Shown in pieces: positions 11,616 through 23,090 of a stretch of DNA of 64,000 bases (positions are counted from its first letter, which is position 1; each line of letters opens with the position of its first letter). The DNA lies in the NCBI RefSeq assembly GCF_963082655.1, contig NC_081553.1, positions 19,703,237-19,767,236 on the forward strand. Direction: 5' to 3'. A model generated the notes under the pieces. The model did not search any database. It worked only from the letters and a program-made list of their open reading frames with translations, and had not been told where the DNA came from. The position numbers and the translations under genes were made by a program. Source of the stretch: Stomoxys calcitrans. Lineage: Eukaryota > Arthropoda > Insecta > Diptera > Muscidae.

Positions 11616-13239
11616 TGGTCTCAAGCTGGACAATATCCTTTGAAAGTACAAATGGATTTAGGACAAGATATAGCTATTTACAATTTATCTTAAAATATTT
11701 GGGTAAAACACACCAAATATTTTTATTACAAACATTGACAGGAAAAATATTGAATGTTGTGTACAATATGAAATTTTTTCGCAGTAATGTAAATTTTCCT
11801 TTGTCTGTTAATTCTCAGCAAATAAATAAAACATCATACAAGAGCGTACATACATTTATTTAATAATAAGTATAATGGCCGTAATGTAGGCCATTATATA
11901 TGTATGAACAAGACATATGTGTATATGGTCCATATAAAATTATAAACAATTCAAGTCAACCTTGGTGATTGTTTTTTTTTTGGTTGGGTTTGGAAATATT
12001 TAACAACGTCGATACTTAAAAACTCTTTCACCCCCAACCAGTCCTCTAAATAATTGTGGGTTGGTTTAAACTATAGCAATTTTTTTAACATAGTTGTATA
12101 TCGGATGATTAAAACAACATGTTGTACAAATAGGTAGTAGGTATTACCCGGGACACATGCTCTTATTTATAGAATATATCGGGTCAAGGAACTAACAATT
12201 GTCTAAACAACAACGCTAATCAGCTTTCACAACATATTTTCTCCCCTCCTTAGTGAAACAAGAAATTTTGTTGTTTGTGTATGTGTTTTTTTTTTAATAT
12301 TCGTTAGCGAACGATTAAATGACCGCCAGCCAGTTGCTCAATCTGTTTATGATGTGTAGGCAACACTTGTTGTCTATGTCAAACTCATTCTTGTATATCT
12401 GTCTGTCTTTCTTCTGTCAATCTCTCTGCTCATTAAGCTACTCGTATTAAAAAATATTCACGTTTATGATAATGGCAAGTAGATATTTATTGGCTAGAAT
12501 TCATTGCATAAATTATCCATCTCATTTTAAGCATTGATAATGATGATATGAGAAGAATTTGACAAAATAAACAATTCCACACTGAACCAGAACAAATCAC
12601 GGAAAGTATATTTGCATTTTTAGATGAGTAATGCATACTCGAAAAATCAGTTTGTATCAATGTAGCCAATTAAGAGTTTAAACAAAATATTTACAAAACT
12701 GTGACCCCTTCTCAAAGGCCTAATTTTCAAATATCTTTTTTTTATTTTTAACTTTGCTGGGTCTGTAATTTGCCTTTATATTACACTAAGAACAACAATA
12801 AAAAGCAAAAAATGTATCCTATGATTGTCTGTTTCTTAGCCATCATATGGTAACACCCACCAACGTTTGCCAACCTGCCAAAACAAAATGATAAAAAAGG
12901 TAAAATCTTTGCACAATTAAAAAAAAAAATTGCAAAACATTGGCGGACGCAGAAGTCAATAAGATTTTTGCATATAAATAATTGGTATAAATTTGTTTTC
13001 TGCTATTCACAATAGAGGTATGCCTGCAGGTGGCAACACCTAATTGTGAATAACATACCATGGCAATCCTAAAGACAGATGTTCTACTTAAAGCCTAGTA
13101 CTGCCTTTATTTGCAGCGAAAATGCCTATTAAATTATTGACAATTCGACTCCAAATATAAAATTTCAATGAAGTCTTTTTTTGACTAAAGAAATTTTCAA
13201 TAAAACCTTTTTTAAAGACCTATTTGTAATAAAAAAATT
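11616..13239. other. No gene recognised; one short inverted repeat
   Basis: Mostly unique-looking AT-rich DNA. A short imperfect inverted repeat at about 13005-13052 (CTATTCACAAT against AATTGTGAATA, with GGTATGCCTGCAGGTGGC between) resembles motifs near 27470-27530 and 27835-27910, suggesting a small MITE. Confidence 0.4.
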
Positions 13240-14505
13240 ACGAACAAGTAAAAGCTTACTTAGTTCGGCCGGGCCGAATCTTATATATATATTTGTAAAT
13301 GGGACAGGTCCCAGACCTGTCACGGGATGGGTCCTCTGGTGATAGGGACCGGTCTCAGTTCTCTCCCCTTATATGGAAAAAACCTATAACTTTCATAAGG
13401 GTTTGTCGCTCGAGGTGACGAATTGCCACCATTCTAACACCGTAGGATAGGACCTGCGACAGTTCGAAAAGGATGAGTATGCTTTGCAAGTATTTTGAAG
13501 GGAGATATCATTGGTAAGCAAATATATTTAAGGGATAAGCAATTTTCAACAATAATTAAGCGACTTTCTAAAAAATAATTAGGTTGAAAAGAGGGTGCAG
13601 ATATTAATCTGTCTCATGCCACTGTAGACATACACCTAAGCCAGTAATGTCCTGTGACAGGTTACTAATTCTTCACTTTAGGACCGGTATATTTGGGGCA
13701 ATTGAAGTTATAAACCAATTGGGACCATACTCGGTGTGGCTGTTGAAACCAAAGTGGAAGTCATTGGCAAAATTTCAGCCAAATCGGATAAGAATTGCCC
13801 CCTCTATAGGCTCTAAAAAATATAATCGGGAAATCGTTTTTATGGGCTACATCATGTTCTTAACCGATTTATACCATACTTGGCACAGTTGTTAGAAGTC
13901 ATAACAAAACACTTCGTGCAAAATTTCAGCCAAATCAGGTCATAAGTTCGGTTTATATGGCAGCTATATCAGGTTATTTACCAATTTAAATCATACTTAG
14001 TACATTTCTTGGAGGTCATAACAAAAAAAACAAATTGCGCTCCCTAGAGGCCTAAGTCAAGATCCCATATCGGTTTATATGGGAGCTATATCAGGTTATA
14101 TACCGATTTGAACCATATTTAGCATAATTGGTGGAAGTCATAAAAAACATCTCATGCAAAATTTCAGCCAAATCGGATGAGAAGTGCGCCCTCTAGTGGC
14201 TCAAGAAGTCAAGATCTGAGGTCAGTTTATATGACAGCTATATAAAGTTATGGACCGATATGGCCCATTTAGAATCCCAACCAACATACACTGATATGTT
14301 TTTATGCAAAATTTCAAGCGCCTAGTTTTACTCCTTTGAAAGTTAGCGTGATTTCGATAGACAGACGGACATGGCTAGATCGACCAAAAATGTCTTGACG
14401 TTCAAGAATATTTATATTTTATGGGGTCTTAGACGAATATTTCGAGTTGTTACAAACGGAATGACGAAATTATTATATCCCACCCTATGGTGGAGAGTAT
14501 AAAAA
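13240..14505 (+). repeat. A-type non-autonomous element, near full length
   Basis: Begins near AGTTCGGCCGGGCCGAATC (13262) and ends with the palindrome-like CACCCTATGGTGGAGAGTAT. Inside are several imperfect modules of about 100-130 bp, each with a GACCGATTT-like start, ATAACAAAACACTTCGTGC, AAATTTCAGCCAAATCGG and TTTATATGGCAGCTATAT. The tail contains GACGGACATGGCTAGATCG. No coding frame is present. From memory such elements are abundant in calyptrate flies; the class is not certain. Confidence 0.8.
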
Positions 14506-14639
14506 TAAAAAAAACGACGTATATAAACTTGACATTTGCAGTCATATTTTGAGAAAAATTATAACCCTCTTAAATGTCTACTTTCTTTGCTCTTTGTACA
14601 TTAGATTTATTCTACTTCGTTATAACAGGGTTGCCGTTT

Positions 14640-15345
14640 GTAATCAATAAAGCTTTGTTACATTTTCCTCAAATTTAATCAAGTTTATTGTGAATGACTG
14701 TTATAAAAGGAAAACAAAATATGGTAAGAGAGAGTGAGACATAAAGTTGATTAAAATATATATAGACAAAGAATTCGAGATTCGCACTTAGGTTGGTAGG
14801 TGGCGCTTGTGAATATAAATGAATGCGAATTATTTAAGAACATATCGCAAGCAGAATTCTGCTCTCAATGTCATGCAGTTTGCGTCGTTTGTATATTCTA
14901 AAAATACTTTATTCCCTTTCCCGTGAAGAAAACTATGGCATAATGCACGTGTAAAGGTAGTCCAAGCTTCAAAGCAGCTTGCTTTGAAGAAAAATAAAAC
15001 AATTAAAAGCTTGACATTTGCTGTAAAATTTTGAAGGTACAAAAATTTCTCTGTTATTTTCATCTTCTTTGGAGATTGTGAAGAAAGTTTATATAGATTT
15101 TAAGTTATCAATGAAGCCTTTCATAAATTATAATTACCAACTTGAGTTCATGAAACGTGCAAAATTTTGATTTTTGCTTTTCAAAACATGAGCAATGATT
15201 TTACGTAAAATAAAGAGGAGTGCGACAAATTGATGACTAACAAGAGTTTATCGAACTGATTATTTTTTATTTATTTTTTTATTTGTTATTGATTCATCTT
15301 CATTGCAATAAAATGTTGGCAAGGCAAATGTGGACTTTGGATATG
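14640..15345 (+). repeat. Dispersed repeat F, copy 1
   Basis: Shares TTATTGTGAATGACTG at the left and GAGTTTATCGAACTGATTA and AAGGCAAATGTG at the right with 21300-21545 and 22740-23090; a left-end piece also lies near 18180-18310. No open frame of note. The family is unclassified. Confidence 0.65.
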
Positions 15346-15539
15346 AAGATTTATTGGAGCAATTTTTGTTAGAATTGGGTTTTTGTATGGTCGTGTTGAA
15401 TCCATCCAAAAAACGAAATAAAAGAAAAAATAATGGAAGCAAAAACTCACGAAACCCTTTAAAAACTTGGACTTTACTGGTAGTAACTTGTGTCAAGCTC
15501 CAAGTTGTACAACTATATAATAAAATAGATTTCACACTA

Positions 15540-18175
15540 CTGTTGAAGATCCTGACTTTTGTATTATGTGAGATGTCACTGCATCTCCAAACCTTGTTGA
15601 GTTTAAGAAAGGCGCTTCTAGCCTTGTTAATACGTACACGTATGTCTGCTTCTGATCCTCCGTCCTTTGTTATTTTGCTGCCAAGATAGGATAAGTTGTC
15701 ATCGTCTTCAATGATATGGTCGTTTTTAGTGACGGTGTCTCATCAATTAAGTCCTTGGTATGTTTATCCTCATGGCTACTTTGGCAGCAATTTCATTTAA
15801 TCGTTCCAGTTTCGTCTTTATGTGCTCGAAGCGATGTAAAAAGAGGCATATATCATCCGCATAGTCGATGTATCCGAGGAAGTCGTAACCCAGCGTATGC
15901 CTCAGCATTAGTTGTTTCTAATACAGAGTCTAATAAAATTAAAAATAGCGTCGGTGACAGGATGAAACCCTGCTTCACTTCTTTGTCGATCCCGAAAGGT
16001 CGGCTCTCTTTTCCATTGAAACCGAAGATCTTCCTAATTAGTCTTACGACTTTTTCAGGAATGCCCTAATTCAACATCGTGCTCCACATTGAACTTCGCG
16101 AAACTATGTGAAAGGCACGCTCCAAGTCGAAGAATAAAAGGTATAGGTGTGTTTTAAGTTCTGCAGACTGTTCAATGATTATGCGCAAGGAGTTAATGTG
16201 GTCGTCACTAGAACGTCCTGGCCGAAAACCTGCCTGTTCCTTTCTCAAAATGCTGTCAAGTGCAGGCGAAAAAAGTTGCAGAAGAAGACTCGCCATCACT
16301 TTATTTATTGCGTTTAGCAATATTTCTTACACCGGGTGAGGTCACCTTTCTTTTGGATTGTGACCATAATCCCCTTCTTCCGTTCCGTGGATTCAAACGT
16401 TTGTATTCCAGGCCTCCCTGATTATTGGGGCGATCGCTTGAGCTATAGGGTATGCCCCATACCCCAACAGTTCAGCAGGTATATAATCAGGGCCGGCTGA
16501 TTTGCCGATTTGAGTGAGAGCAAAGCGACCTTAATTTCTTCCCAGGTGTGTGGGGTCGTAGATGTATCCCTGTGTGGGTTTCGGTGCACAGGGGGATTAA
16601 GAAGGTCGGTGCTTACTACCTCGGTCGCTAAACCTTCGGAGGTGAAAAAACCGCGCTATCGCCCTAATTGCTGTTCGGGTGTTGTTAATTCCGATCCGTC
16701 CTCATCTTTTATTATTGCCGTTGACCATTTGTTTAAGTCACTCGTAGACACAATGTATGTTTCCAACATTAGATGAATTTTCGGTTTGCTTTACCAGCAT
16801 GTTAAAATATATTCGCTTATATCTGCGAACTAGGCGTTTGACCAGCGAGGCGGAGGCGCGATATTCAGTCGTAGCTGTTTTTTTGGTTACACTTGATTTT
16901 GCCGTTGCAGAGCGTTGCGTCGACGTTTCCGGTGTTTTAATTTCCTCTATAGTTTCGTTCCTTATCAGTGGTTTTTGGAATCGCCGAGCAATGCCTATGA
17001 TAGACGTGGGCGTCACCGTACACGCTGCTTTTATATTGGCCTATGAATGAGTGTTATTTTGCAGCTCCTTCGTAATGTTGCCTTGTATTCGAACGCTGTT
17101 TCGGGGTCTTTTAGCTTTAAGGGTTAAACTTTTTGTTTGAGTCCTTTTCACAACGGCTGGGCGTAGACGTAGAGTGGCCACTAAGAGCATGTGGTCACTA
17201 TTGATGTCGCATCTTCGTCTAGTTTAAGTTGTGTATATTTTTATGGAGAAATTTTTTGCCTCCAATAAAGACCCGTTTTCTTGCGGAAAAAACTACCAAT
17301 CTGTCGCCATTGTCATTCCTAGTATCGCTTGCATTCCCGTAATTGATTGAAGATTATTGTTGTTATTAAAATTGCCATTAAAATCTCCCATAGCAAGTCT
17401 GAGTCGAGTTGGTCTATTCCCAACTTTGATTTTGACTGATACTTTCTTTCGTCGTCATCGGATTCGGTTGGCTCGTAGCATTGTCCAATGGATATTTTGC
17501 GTAATTTTGACTTTAATCTTGCCTTCATGATGCATTCAAATATAACATTGTATGATAGAAGAGCTCGCTTTGCTTTCGGCGACAGTAAAATTCCGACCCT
17601 ATTCATTCGGAGGATTTCATTGCATGAAAAATTTTAGTGGTAGCCACCTTGAAGATCCACAGTTCCGGATTTCGGCCATTGTACTTCACTTAAACCGAGG
17701 ATGTCTAGGTTGTATATTAGTCTCGTTGCCTTTGGAAGTTCTGACGTTCCATCTTCCAATCCGTGTTCTAAATCCATAGGTCGTCAGTTCCATTGTTTCT
17801 TGTTGATGTTTCTGTAGTCGTGATCTATTAAGATGGTTGGCGGAATTGTCCATCGAACCGGTGCCCAGTGCTGAGGATCCCAGCGACCCACTAGGCTGTG
17901 TTTTCTTGATGATGAATCTTCTGAAGATCTGCGAGCGCCACCATTGGCCAATTCCATTGGCTCATCCGCTGCCGACCTGTTGTACGAACCCATCGTGATC
18001 GTATTCGTATCCGTGCAAGCGGTACATCCCCTGCTTTTGCTTACTTTTTGGTTCGCCCCGAACGGTACCCGACATATCTGATGAGCTTTCCCCAATCCAC
18101 CACCAGTGGAAGCGTCCGATGGGAGAAGTAGCATGGAACTCCGCACGGGAGAAAAGTAGCATGGAACCCTAGACA
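15540..18175 (-). mobile_element. Decayed RTE-like LINE (AP endonuclease and reverse transcriptase)
   Basis: Read on the minus strand the parts are in LINE order: an endonuclease piece with LGLSEVQW near 17700, NRVGILLSPKAKRALLSY from 17606, a linker (17016-16738), then reverse transcriptase with EQAGFRPGRSSDDHINSLRI and LYLLFFDLERAF (16240-16095), QGFILSPTLFLILLDSV (about 15990-15935), and YADDICLF at 15863 downward. Frames change repeatedly and stops interrupt it, so it is dead. The pattern resembles the RTE group, inferred from motif style. The right end near 18160 contains RKHSLVGRWDPQHW. Confidence 0.85.
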
Positions 18176-18179
18176 AATC

Positions 18180-18957
18180 TCATTTATTTATCTTCACAAG
18201 CGCCATCTATTTGTGAATTTCAAAATGTTTATCTACATGTAATTTATCTATGCCTTTGTTGCACTTTCCTCTTATTGTGAATGACTACTATAAAATCAAA
18301 AACACTTGGAATTTTCGTCACTGAGCTTGTTAAACTTGTCATTGTTTACGTTTTCCGTACTTGCTTGCAATGTGCGTTTATTCATATTCAAATTGAATTA
18401 ATAAAATACACAAAATTTAAAATTTTCAAGCCGTATTTGAAATGATGTGAAATAAAAAATAAGAACAATGCGTGGATGTGTAATATGCTTAATTTTGTAA
18501 GAGAATAAAGGTTTACTGACATTTGTTAACATTCACAATAGACAGATTTTGACAATCTTAATGATGTTCATAGGGCCTATCCACATTATTTTATAGTTAG
18601 TGGCTTAACCTTCTATTAGTGAATCCAAGCAAAAGTTAAAAAATTTTTAACTTAAACGAAGTAGTGTTTTTATACTTCAGGTATGACAGTTCTCTCACTC
18701 ATCAGAAAGCCTGAGGCTAAGACATTATAAGAAATTTTAGTCATAAATGAATGTTACTTGGATTTCATAATTGTGATTTATTTAAAACTCTTTGCTGTTT
18801 TTGCATTCAATAACGTTCAATTATTAAATGAATATGTTACGTTCTTCCTCTTGGAATAATTGCAAATCCGCTTAATACAACCCTACCATAAGCCATTCAA
18901 TACCATGAGTTAAACCGAAATACATGAAATTGAGTAATGTTAGAACTTTGAACTCCG
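18180..18957. repeat. Pieces of repeats F and G
   Basis: An F-like left end lies at 18180-18310 (TATTGTGAATGACTACT). A G segment at about 18525-18610 (GTTAACATTCACAATAGACA and CAATCTTAATGATGTTCAT) is the reverse complement of 33150-33235. The remainder is not recognised. Confidence 0.55.
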
Positions 18958-19330
18958 ATTTAGGGTTGGTATTCTATTCTGCTTTCGGAATCGTCGCGGA
19001 AATCTTTAATTCTTCCACCAGCGGAATTTGAAAGTTATGTTTTGTTTTTATTTTCATACTAAAAGAGATTTTTTATCTGCACTTATAGTTTTAATACATT
19101 AACATTAACAAAAAGAAAAAATGAACCATTGAAACCAATAAAATAAAAATTATACCGACAGTGATGTCAAACGTTGCCACTAAAATTTATTTTTGCCATT
19201 TTCCACTATAAACAGAGTACTATTACTTTTTCACCTATTTCCCTCCAGCGTTTCGCCGACGTTTTTTTATGAAGTTTGACAGCATTCCGCCTCAAAAGCT
19301 GAACAGTATACTCAGCTTTATGAGGTGTAT
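18958..19330 (+). repeat. Dispersed repeat H, copy 1
   Basis: Directly repeated at 22318-22675, with shared phrases GGGTTGGTATTCTATTCTGC, TTTATCTGCACTTAT, GAACCATTGAAACCAAT and GACAGCATTCCGCC. The copies are clearly diverged. No coding potential. Confidence 0.8.
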
Positions 19331-19566
19331 TTTTCAAGACTTATTATAAAAAAATGCGAACACATTTCGAAGAAGTGGTACTGAGTTCTATGAGCCAAAC
19401 AGTAAAGAAATGTCGCCGAATCAGTATACATTTGGCTTAAAATTTTTGCACATATATTCAAATGCTGGGTCACAAACCACTCTGATGCAACGTGGTTGAT
19501 TTTATTGTATGCCGTTGTATAACTTTTATTTCTGTTATGTCATCCAATAGAATGCGGCATACTGCA

Positions 19567-19735
19567 ACTGCCGACAATTAGCGATATCAAGTGGAGTGTC
19601 TGAGCGAGAGGCCGAGCAGCACGTAGTGACATGACAAGGTGAATTAATGGCGCCCTTATGTAACCGCGGCTATCGGTCCTGCAGACTGGTGTGAGCTTGC
19701 TCAACTAATGGAGCTTGACGAGGATCGCTACCTCT
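19567..19735 (-). repeat. Repeat family X, copy interrupted by an insertion
   Basis: Minus-strand match to family X, stopping abruptly after GAGGATCGCTACCTC. The expected continuation (ATGTGGCTACAACAAC on this strand) reappears in degraded form at 21202-21232, so a 1.4-1.5 kb element (19736-21201) appears to have inserted into this copy. Confidence 0.6.
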
Positions 19736-21201
19736 TAGGCTTGCCAGTTGGTCGGGATTATCCCGACTTTCTGTGGCCATACCGTCTCCCGAGTATTGGG
19801 AAAAAATATCGCCAAATCCCGACTCTTGAATCGTACTTAGTGATCGAATGAAATTTCAGTATTAATGCGATTGCATATCTTTCAACTCTCATATCAAATA
19901 CACATGATGCTGCATATTTTCCTTGATGCAATCAAATATAAGTTTTTGTACAAGTTAAATCGTTCATATTAGTCTGCCCAAGTGCACACTGCTTATAACA
20001 AGAAATAGTATTCGTTTCCCCTAGATTTACAAAATCGGACATGTTTTATGGCGACTACAGGAGTCTTCGAGCTGATTATGAAACATTGTCTAAAGGTCTG
20101 TTAAGCGACAAAATATGGTAAAATCAGGTGAAGCAAATCGCTAAAGTTATTCAAACTGATCATTTTTAAGATTTCTTTAACATATTCCAGCTCGAAATCA
20201 TTTAACTTCAAAGCTTCCTATTAAAAAATTAGCATAGCAAAGAACTTTTAAATTGTTCGGTAAGTGGTTCAAAAACACTTTGACTGGCATGGTGCATCGC
20301 GATTTCTGATACGCCATGTATCTTCATGAACAAATTAATGAAGGTGCCCTACGTACCCAACAACTACTTGAGAAATGTGTAGATCACGCTTTGATATTTT
20401 ATGTTTTCTATACCTATAAGTAATGCCCATTTCGAAAAAGTGTTCAGTTTTTTAAGTAATGTATATACCGAAGAAAGAATTTGCTATATGCTTAATTGAT
20501 AATAAGATTGAACATTAATATGAATTGTAATGAGTTCTCCACATTTTTGGCAACTAAGGGGGCGGTCACTAGTCAACCCACAGTTTACAATAATACCAAA
20601 TGGATAAAAAGAAGTTTTACCCATTCAGATGACCATATCTATTTTTGTGTGCAAATATTTTTTATTGATTCGAAAGATAAAAAAGCGTTAAAAAGTCTAA
20701 ATTGCATAATCCATTCACTCGATATGACCACCTTTTGCCTTGACTTTTGTTTTGACTTAATCAAAAAAAAATGCAAGTTGGACGAATGTGGTAAATTTTC
20801 GAACATTGCTTTTTATAGGAAAAAAAGTTCCCAACTGAGCAGGTCGTATACTCCCAAAGGGATCGTATATACTTCACCGGGCGCAATTACAAGAATTTAA
20901 GTCAACAAATGGCCAGAATTTTCCATCCCAAATAATGGATGGGCAGCTATGACCGCCAATGGCTACTCTTCAATCGTTTTCATCGGATCTGACGTCAAAA
21001 AAAAAACAAATTGTTATCGGGAAAATATTTTTAAAGCTGTTTTGGAAGCAGCATTGTTAAATAAAGCAAGTTTTCACCAATAATGCCCATATTCTTCTTT
21101 ATATTCAAAACTGTATTTCGATTAAAATTTTATTTTTTTGGAGAATCCCGACCGTCAGTTTTAGGTTCTCGACTTGGAGTTTTAGGGACCTGGAATGCCT
21201 A
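19736..21201 (+). mobile_element. Decayed hAT-like DNA transposon
   Basis: The ends are weak inverted repeats (TAGGCTTGCCAG at left; reverse complement of the right end TAGGCATTCCAG), and both ends also have TCGGGAT-like blocks. At 20413-20490 the plus strand reads PISNAHFEKVFSFLSN, like the C-terminal dimerisation motif of hAT transposases (SNA..ER.FS). Stops and frame changes break the rest. A matching 8-bp target duplication was not found. Class assignment is tentative. Confidence 0.5.
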
Positions 21202-21299
21202 CTTGCAAATATGGGATTACAACAAAAACGCCAGCGAATTGAGTATATAGGGATCAAAATGATTCTTCAATTTATTTTCACTCTTTAATTTCTTTATTG

Positions 21300-21545
21300 T
21301 TATAGATGATCAATAGGACTTTAATCAATTGCCATTAATAACTTGAAATTATGGCATGTGTAAAATTTTGAGTTTGCTTTTCATAACGTAAGCAGTGATT
21401 TTAAGTAACATATAGAGGAGTGCGACGATTCGATGACTAACCAGAGTTTATCGAACTGATTAGTTTTACTTTGTTTATTTTAGAAGATAATATAGATTAA
21501 ACTTCCTTGGAATCAAACATTCACAAGGCAAATGTGAACTTTGAA
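21300..21545 (+). repeat. Dispersed repeat F, right-hand part
   Basis: Matches the right half of the copy at 14640-15345: AAATTTTGAGTTTGCTTTTC, GAGGAGTGCGAC, GAGTTTATCGAACTGATTA and AAGGCAAATGTGAACTTTG. Confidence 0.65.
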
Positions 21546-21572
21546 TGCATTGTTGAATTAAGAAGTCACTTG

Positions 21573-22297
21573 CCCAACAACAACGAAATTAACGATACAA
21601 CCCTGTGGGGATGGTGACATAAATTCCCACTAGGTTGTCAAATTTCTGAACACCTCCTAATTGACATTCTAGTTGTTATTTGCATCATCATGGGAAGCAG
21701 CCACAAAAAATTAAAAAAAAAAATTCAAATCCAAACAAAGCATTTGACGTTCTAGTGAGATTTGGATGCAACCCTGGAATTGGAAAATTCCATCAGCTGG
21801 ATAAGTGACTTAACATTCTTGATTCAACAATGTTGATTTCGAAAAGAATTTTTTTTGCTTTTTATTACATTATTTCATGAGAAAATATATATTTTTTTAT
21901 TATTTTGACAGCTCTGTCTGGACTTTCTTTGAACTGCAATAAATAAAAAAAACATATATTGCTTTGCATCGTGGTACAATTAGAAGGTAATGTCATAAGC
22001 CCAGCTGATAAAATTTTCCAATTTCAGAGTTGTATCCAAACACCGCTAGAACGTCAAATGCTTTGTTTGAATTTTAAAGGTTTTTTACATTATGTTATTT
22101 TTTTCACATTTGTTATCGTTTGAATTTATAATATACACGTTTATAATCATAACTCTTTTGATCTTGTGGCTACTACACATGATAATGCAAATGAAAACTA
22201 CAATGCCAACTTGACAGTGTACAGAAGTTTGACAGCCTAGTGGGAATTTGCACCACCTTCCCCACAGGGTTGTATCGTTGATTTCGTTGTTGTTGGG
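21573..22297. mobile_element. Foldback element with long inverted ends
   Basis: Starts CCCAACAACAACGAAAT and ends with its reverse complement. The arms (about 21573-21830 and 21965-22297) pair along most of their length, including AACGATACAACCCTGTGGGG, AATTCCCACTAGG and CAAAGCATTTGACGTTCTAG. The right arm has an extra AT-rich block and the centre is unpaired. No transposase is present and no target duplication is evident, so this is a non-autonomous foldback or MITE-like element. Confidence 0.8.
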
Positions 22298-22317
22298 ATT
22301 ATGCCTTTAACTTCCAA

Positions 22318-22675
22318 GGGTTGGTATTCTATTCTGCTTTCGGAATACCCGCTGAAACTTGTAATTGTTTCGAGAGCGAATTTTGACAGCAATCAATGTT
22401 TTTGTTTCCATACCAAAACACGTTTCTTTATCTGCACTTATTGTTTCTATTTTATATATATTTTCTCAAATAAATAAAGAAATACGAACCATTGAAACCA
22501 ATGAAACAAACTAAAATAATGCCGGCAATAGTTTCAAGTGTTGCCATTATAATAGTTTTTTGCCATATTCCTCACTATAAACAGATTAATACTTTTCCGC
22601 CGATGTTTTTTTGTATAGAGTTTGGCAGCATTCTGCTTGAAAAACTGAGCAGAATACTCAGCTTAATTGTACCAA
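22318..22675 (+). repeat. Dispersed repeat H, copy 2
   Basis: Second copy of the repeat at 18958-19330 in the same orientation; it lies immediately right of the foldback element and is followed by repeat F. Confidence 0.8.
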
Positions 22676-22739
22676 GCTTTGCATATTGCATTTTTCTCTC
22701 TTCCTCGTTATGTCAGGTTTGCAATTTCTAATATACTAA

Positions 22740-23090
22740 ACCTATGTTGGACTTTCTTCAAATTTAATGTTTATTGTGAATGACTGCTGCAAAGGAAAAA
22801 TACAATATGCCTTTCAATACAGTTACTTAGAACAAAAGAACAGGCAATTGGTACTTAGTATATATAGGGTGAAAATTAATACTCTAATGTATTCTATTTT
22901 TTGAATTTTTAGTATTTTCTAAGCCTTTGATTTAGCTATAAAGGATTGCGATATATGAGTGAATAACAAGAGTTTATCGCACTTATTATTTTCAGTTGTT
23001 TATTTGATAAGCTTATATCGTATAAACTTCATAACAATGATATGTTGACAGAACAAATGTGAATTTTGAATGTAGATTTCTGCGAAACAT
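22740..23090 (+). repeat. Dispersed repeat F, copy 3
   Basis: Has CAAATTTAATGTTTATTGTG with GAATGACTGC at the left and AACAAGAGTTTATCGCACTT and GAACAAATGTGAATTTTG at the right, matching 14640-15345 with internal differences. Confidence 0.6.

Noticed and set aside
16066..16320. Possible host reverse-transcriptase gene
   Set aside because: It is one broken segment of a decayed LINE with endonuclease and YADD pieces in other frames around it.
20496..20900. 134-codon plus-strand frame as a host gene
   Set aside because: It lies inside the decayed hAT-like element just after the hAT-style motif and shows no independent family.
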